Shown in pieces: positions 14,160 through 16,877 of a stretch of 16,877 nucleotides of DNA. The position numbers and the translations under genes are program-made. Positions within the stretch are counted from its first letter, which is position 1; each line of letters opens with the position of its first letter. This DNA is from an uncultured Clostridia bacterium. GTDB lineage: Bacteria; Bacillota; Clostridia; Saccharofermentanales; Saccharofermentanaceae. The notes beneath the pieces were generated by a model, which was not told the DNA's origin, made no database searches, and worked only from the letters and a program-made list of their open reading frames with translations. The stretch lies in the NCBI GenBank assembly GCA_946405115.1, contig CAMJGB010000014.1, forward strand, positions 1-16,877, in the 5' to 3' direction.

Positions 14160-15308
14160 ATGGGACTTAAAGTCTTACATATTTCAAAATACTACTACCC
14201 TTTCTCGGGCGGTACGGAGCAGATAGCGCGCGACGCCGTTGTTGCTTTGAAGGATGTTCCCGGATGCGAGCAGCTTGTGTTCGCATTCGATCACGGAACT
14301 CCCAAGGAGTCCAAGGATTCACGTGATGTGGTCGACGGCATTGATGTTATCCGCTGCCGCTGCTTCGCGAAGATATCTTCCCAGTCCATATCCATGTCTT
14401 ACGGAAGAAGACTTCGTGAGGCCATTGATGAGTTCAAGCCCGATGTGGTAATTCTTCACTACCCGAATCCGTTCGGAACTAAGTATCTTCTCAAGCTTCT
14501 CAAGAACAAGCCTGAGATCAAGCTTGTCACATACTGGCATCTGGATATCGTTAAGCAGAAGATCCTCAAGATGTTCTTTAACGGTCAGAACAGAAGACTC
14601 ATAGAAAGATCCTCGAAGCTTATCGCTACGAGCCCCAACTATGTAGAGGGCAGCCCCTGGCTTTCATCCGCACCTGATAAGTGTGTGGTTGTTCCTAACT
14701 GCATCAACGAGAACAGACTTGTTATCAACGATGAGGTTATTAAGAGAGCCGAGGAACTTAAGGAAGAGCACAAGGGCAAGACGGTATGTCTTGCTGTAGG
14801 CCGTCACGTAGAGTACAAGGGCTTTAAGTATCTTATCGATGCTTCGAAGAACTTAAGCGACGATTTCATCATCGGTATCACAGGCAAGGGTCCTCTTACT
14901 GACGAGCTTAAGGCTCAGGCTGCAGGGGACAACAAGGTTAATTTCTTAGGCCTTATAAGTGATGTCGATCTTCGTGCATGGCTTATGACATGCGACATCT
15001 TCTGCTTCCCTTCTATCACCAAGAATGAGGCGTTCGGCCTTGCCTTGGCAGAGGGAATGTATTTCGGTCATCCTGCAGTTACATTTACGATCGAAGGTTC
15101 CGGCGTAAACTACGTTAACCTCGACGGTGTAACGGGCATCGAGTGTCCTAATGCGGACAGCAAGGCATTTGCCGAGGCTTTGAAGAAGCTGTCAGCTGAT
15201 GAAGCTCTTCGCACAACATACGGTGAGGCTGCTAAGCAGCGCGTCATCGATAACTTCACATACGCAACATTCAAGAAGAATATTCAGGACTTGGTGACGG
15301 GACTTTAA
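14160..15308 (+). CDS. Glycosyltransferase family 4 (GT-B)
   Basis: This is a retaining, nucleotide-sugar-dependent glycosyltransferase that probably adds a sugar to the lipid-linked repeat unit on the cytoplasmic side. The 382 residues form two Rossmann domains. The N-terminal acceptor domain opens with LKVLHISKYYYPFSGGTEQ (glycine loop 17-19). The C-terminal donor domain has VVPNCIN, LAVGRHVEYKGFKYLIDA (Arg215, Lys220), ITGKGP, NFLGLISDVDL and the E-x7-E motif NEAFGLALAE (Glu290, Glu298). No membrane helix is present. The ATG lies 4 bases after the Wzz-like stop without a clear Shine-Dalgarno, so translation is likely coupled. The sugar specificity cannot be read from the sequence. Confidence 0.92.
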   Translation: MGLKVLHISKYYYPFSGGTEQIARDAVVALKDVPGCEQLVFAFDHGTPKESKDSRDVVDGIDVIRCRCFAKISSQSISMSYGRRLREAIDEFKPDVVILHYPNPFGTKYLLKLLKNKPEIKLVTYWHLDIVKQKILKMFFNGQNRRLIERSSKLIATSPNYVEGSPWLSSAPDKCVVVPNCINENRLVINDEVIKRAEELKEEHKGKTVCLAVGRHVEYKGFKYLIDASKNLSDDFIIGITGKGPLTDELKAQAAGDNKVNFLGLISDVDLRAWLMTCDIFCFPSITKNEAFGLALAEGMYFGHPAVTFTIEGSGVNYVNLDGVTGIECPNADSKAFAEALKKLSADEALRTTYGEAAKQRVIDNFTYATFKKNIQDLVTGL

Positions 15309-15309
15309 T

Positions 15310-16668
15310 ATGACTCTTACACTGACTCGTCTTAGCAAGGGTTCTTCCATAGTAAATGCCCTTATCTGGTTCAGTATCCTTACTGCATCATGTGACATCG
15401 TACTCGCATTCGAGGTCGCAGGACTTACGGTAAGAATCTCCCAGCTTGTCGCCATGTCAGTAATGTTCCTCTTCCTTTTGAGGATAATTAAGTTCGGCAA
15501 TGTTAAGATCTTAACGCCGTACTATAACCTTTTGATCGTCATAGTCTTTAACACCATATGCATAGTGAATTCGAAGACTATCTTTAATGCCGTAGGCTAC
15601 GATCTGTGGCTTATGTTCGACTGTATTCAGGTACTGACGTTTACGTACTTTCTTAGTAAGCAGGAGTCGATTCAGTCTCTCGTCCGCAAGTACATCCTGT
15701 GCTTTAACGCACTTGCAGTCGTAGGCTTCATTCAGTTTGCTTTGCAGTTCGTCGGAATCAATTTCTACGTAACGCAGTACAACGATCTTCACCGAAGCAA
15801 CGGCTTCTCATTCGAGCCTTCGTTCTATGCGACTTACATGATCATGGGATCCATCATCTGCCTTTATCTTCTCGAGAGAAGAAACTACAAGTGCATGAGA
15901 AGAAGGTATTTGATCCTTTCCACTCTTCTTAACGTTGGCGCAGTTGTCATTTCGACTTCAAGAATGGGTCTTCTCATTCTCCTTATCTATGTCGTCTACA
16001 GAGGATTCATGTGCCTTAGGATCTACATCCATAAGAAGGCATCACTTATCAGGATCCTGTTTACTTTAATGCCGATCCTGGTCGGTGTAGCGGGCGTTCT
16101 CTTCATCCTCGCCATCGAGTTCCAGGTTGATTTTGTTCTTCACTACTTAAGCGGTCTCGGAATCGGAGGAACCGCTTCTCACTCGACTGATGCTAGATCC
16201 GCAGGATTCGAGGATACATGGAAACTGTTCCTCGACAGTCCTTTCTTGGGATGCAGCCTGGGCGGAATCGATGCAGGCATCATCGAGTACAAGGCGAGAA
16301 ACTATACTGTTGCAAACAACGGCGGTGCGAGCATGTGCATCTCGCTCGAGGCTCTTGCCGCTTACGGAATATTCGGTGCGTTCTTCTTCTTTAAGTACAT
16401 GTACGACTTAACGATCGGCGGATATCTTAAGGCTAAGAAGCGTCCGGGCGATAAGAAGGACCGTGAGCCCATCTATGCGATGCTTATCGCTCTGTTCTTC
16501 GAGTTCGTCATCCTTCAGCTTAACCAGAACGTATTAAGACCTCCGTTCTGGGTACACATTGCACTCGTATCCACCTGCCTGCAGATATATCTTAGAGAAT
16601 CTCATAAGAACTACAGGGCTGAAGTAACTTTGGGAGAATACAATGTCGCAGACCAAAATAATAGCTAA
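15310..16668 (+). CDS. O-antigen polymerase/ligase-like membrane protein
   Basis: This is a second Wzy/WaaL-type polytopic membrane protein, 452 residues with about eleven hydrophobic segments. Family features are HRSNGFSFEPSFYA (161-174) and STSRMGLLIL (215-224, the conserved Ser/Arg motif). A large extracytoplasmic loop (about 270-345) contains DARSAGFEDTWKLFLDSPF followed by LGCSLGG, matching the R...SPxxGxG pattern of Wzy_C proteins. It is closer to the O-antigen ligase family than the protein at 11339-12553. It may polymerise the repeat unit or transfer finished polymer to an acceptor. The start is 1 base after the GT4 stop. The 3' end overlaps the following gene by 26 bases. Confidence 0.8.
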   Translation: MTLTLTRLSKGSSIVNALIWFSILTASCDIVLAFEVAGLTVRISQLVAMSVMFLFLLRIIKFGNVKILTPYYNLLIVIVFNTICIVNSKTIFNAVGYDLWLMFDCIQVLTFTYFLSKQESIQSLVRKYILCFNALAVVGFIQFALQFVGINFYVTQYNDLHRSNGFSFEPSFYATYMIMGSIICLYLLERRNYKCMRRRYLILSTLLNVGAVVISTSRMGLLILLIYVVYRGFMCLRIYIHKKASLIRILFTLMPILVGVAGVLFILAIEFQVDFVLHYLSGLGIGGTASHSTDARSAGFEDTWKLFLDSPFLGCSLGGIDAGIIEYKARNYTVANNGGASMCISLEALAAYGIFGAFFFFKYMYDLTIGGYLKAKKRPGDKKDREPIYAMLIALFFEFVILQLNQNVLRPPFWVHIALVSTCLQIYLRESHKNYRAEVTLGEYNVADQNNS

Positions 16669-16877
16669 TTATCTGCCTCAGTATCACCAGATGCCGGAGA
16701 ACGACAAATGGTGGGGAGAAGGCTTTACTGACTGGGTTGCCGTTAAGAAGGCAAAGCCTCAGTTCGAAGGACATAATCAGCCGAGGATTCCCGCTGACGA
16801 GTACTACTACAGTCTCGATAAGCCCGAGGATATCGCAAGACAGGTTAAGCTTGCGAATGACTACAGCATTTACGGCT
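16643..16877 (+). CDS. WbsX-type GH99-like glycan protein (5' part)
   Basis: The first 78 residues of a gene that runs off the window. KIIANYLPQYHQMPENDKWW (5-24), then GEGFTDWVAVKKAKPQF, closely match the start of WbsX-family proteins, which carry a glycoside-hydrolase-99-like barrel and are found in polysaccharide clusters. The further segment HNQPRIPADEYYYSLDKPEDIARQV fits the same family. Most of the domain is missing, so neither enzyme activity nor fusion to a glycosyltransferase can be judged. GGGAG at 16632-16636 precedes the ATG, which lies inside the 3' end of the previous gene in a different frame. Confidence 0.88.
   Translation, partial: MSQTKIIANYLPQYHQMPENDKWWGEGFTDWVAVKKAKPQFEGHNQPRIPADEYYYSLDKPEDIARQVKLANDYSIYG

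Overview
The window looks like chromosomal DNA from a low-to-mid GC member of the Bacillota, most likely an anaerobic Clostridia-type bacterium. The main evidence is the gene order rpoA - rplQ - ecfA - ecfT - truA, a classic Firmicutes ribosomal-region neighbourhood, together with strong AGGAGG-type ribosome binding sites, extended -10 promoters (TGnTATAAT) and a ROK-type glucokinase carrying the CxC...C zinc motif. Lysine is written almost only as AAG in the highly expressed genes. I cannot assign a family or genus from the sequence alone. No tRNA, rRNA, CRISPR array, insertion sequence or phage gene was seen, and no gene-free stretch exceeds about 150 bases.

Region 1 (1-5623, plus strand) is the housekeeping end of the ribosomal supercluster. 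It holds the 3' part of rpoA, an L17 gene with an unusual internal extension, and an intrinsic terminator. Next comes an energy-coupling-factor (ECF) vitamin/metal transporter module in which the two ATPases EcfA1 and EcfA2 are one fused polypeptide, followed by ecfT. A glucokinase gene with its own likely promoter is inserted between ecfT and truA. truA meets a convergent gene stop-to-stop.

Region 2 (5624-7925) holds a minus-strand two-helix membrane protein of unknown function. A 151-base divergent promoter region with a candidate operator palindrome separates it from an nfeD - SPFH/stomatin (qmcA-like) membrane-microdomain pair, which ends in a strong terminator.

Region 3 (7926-9914) holds nicotinate phosphoribosyltransferase (NAD salvage) and a cytoplasmic cyclophilin.

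Region 4 (9924-16877, continuing past the window) is an exopolysaccharide/capsule cluster. It contains a polyprenyl-phosphate sugar transferase that starts the repeat unit, a Wzy-like polymerase, a Wzz/chain-length protein with a degenerate cytoplasmic C-terminal domain, a GT4 glycosyltransferase, a second Wzy/ligase-like membrane protein and the start of a WbsX-type gene. The sugar transferase loads a sugar phosphate on the lipid carrier, the glycosyltransferases extend it, the Wzy-type proteins polymerise or transfer it, and the Wzz protein sets chain length.

Most genes are ordinary. The features most worth a second look are the Wzz fused to what looks like a collapsed tyrosine-kinase-like domain, the EcfA1-EcfA2 fusion, the extended L17, two Wzy-like proteins in one cluster, the operator-like palindrome at 6361-6385, and a promoter sitting directly on a terminator at 7881-7925.
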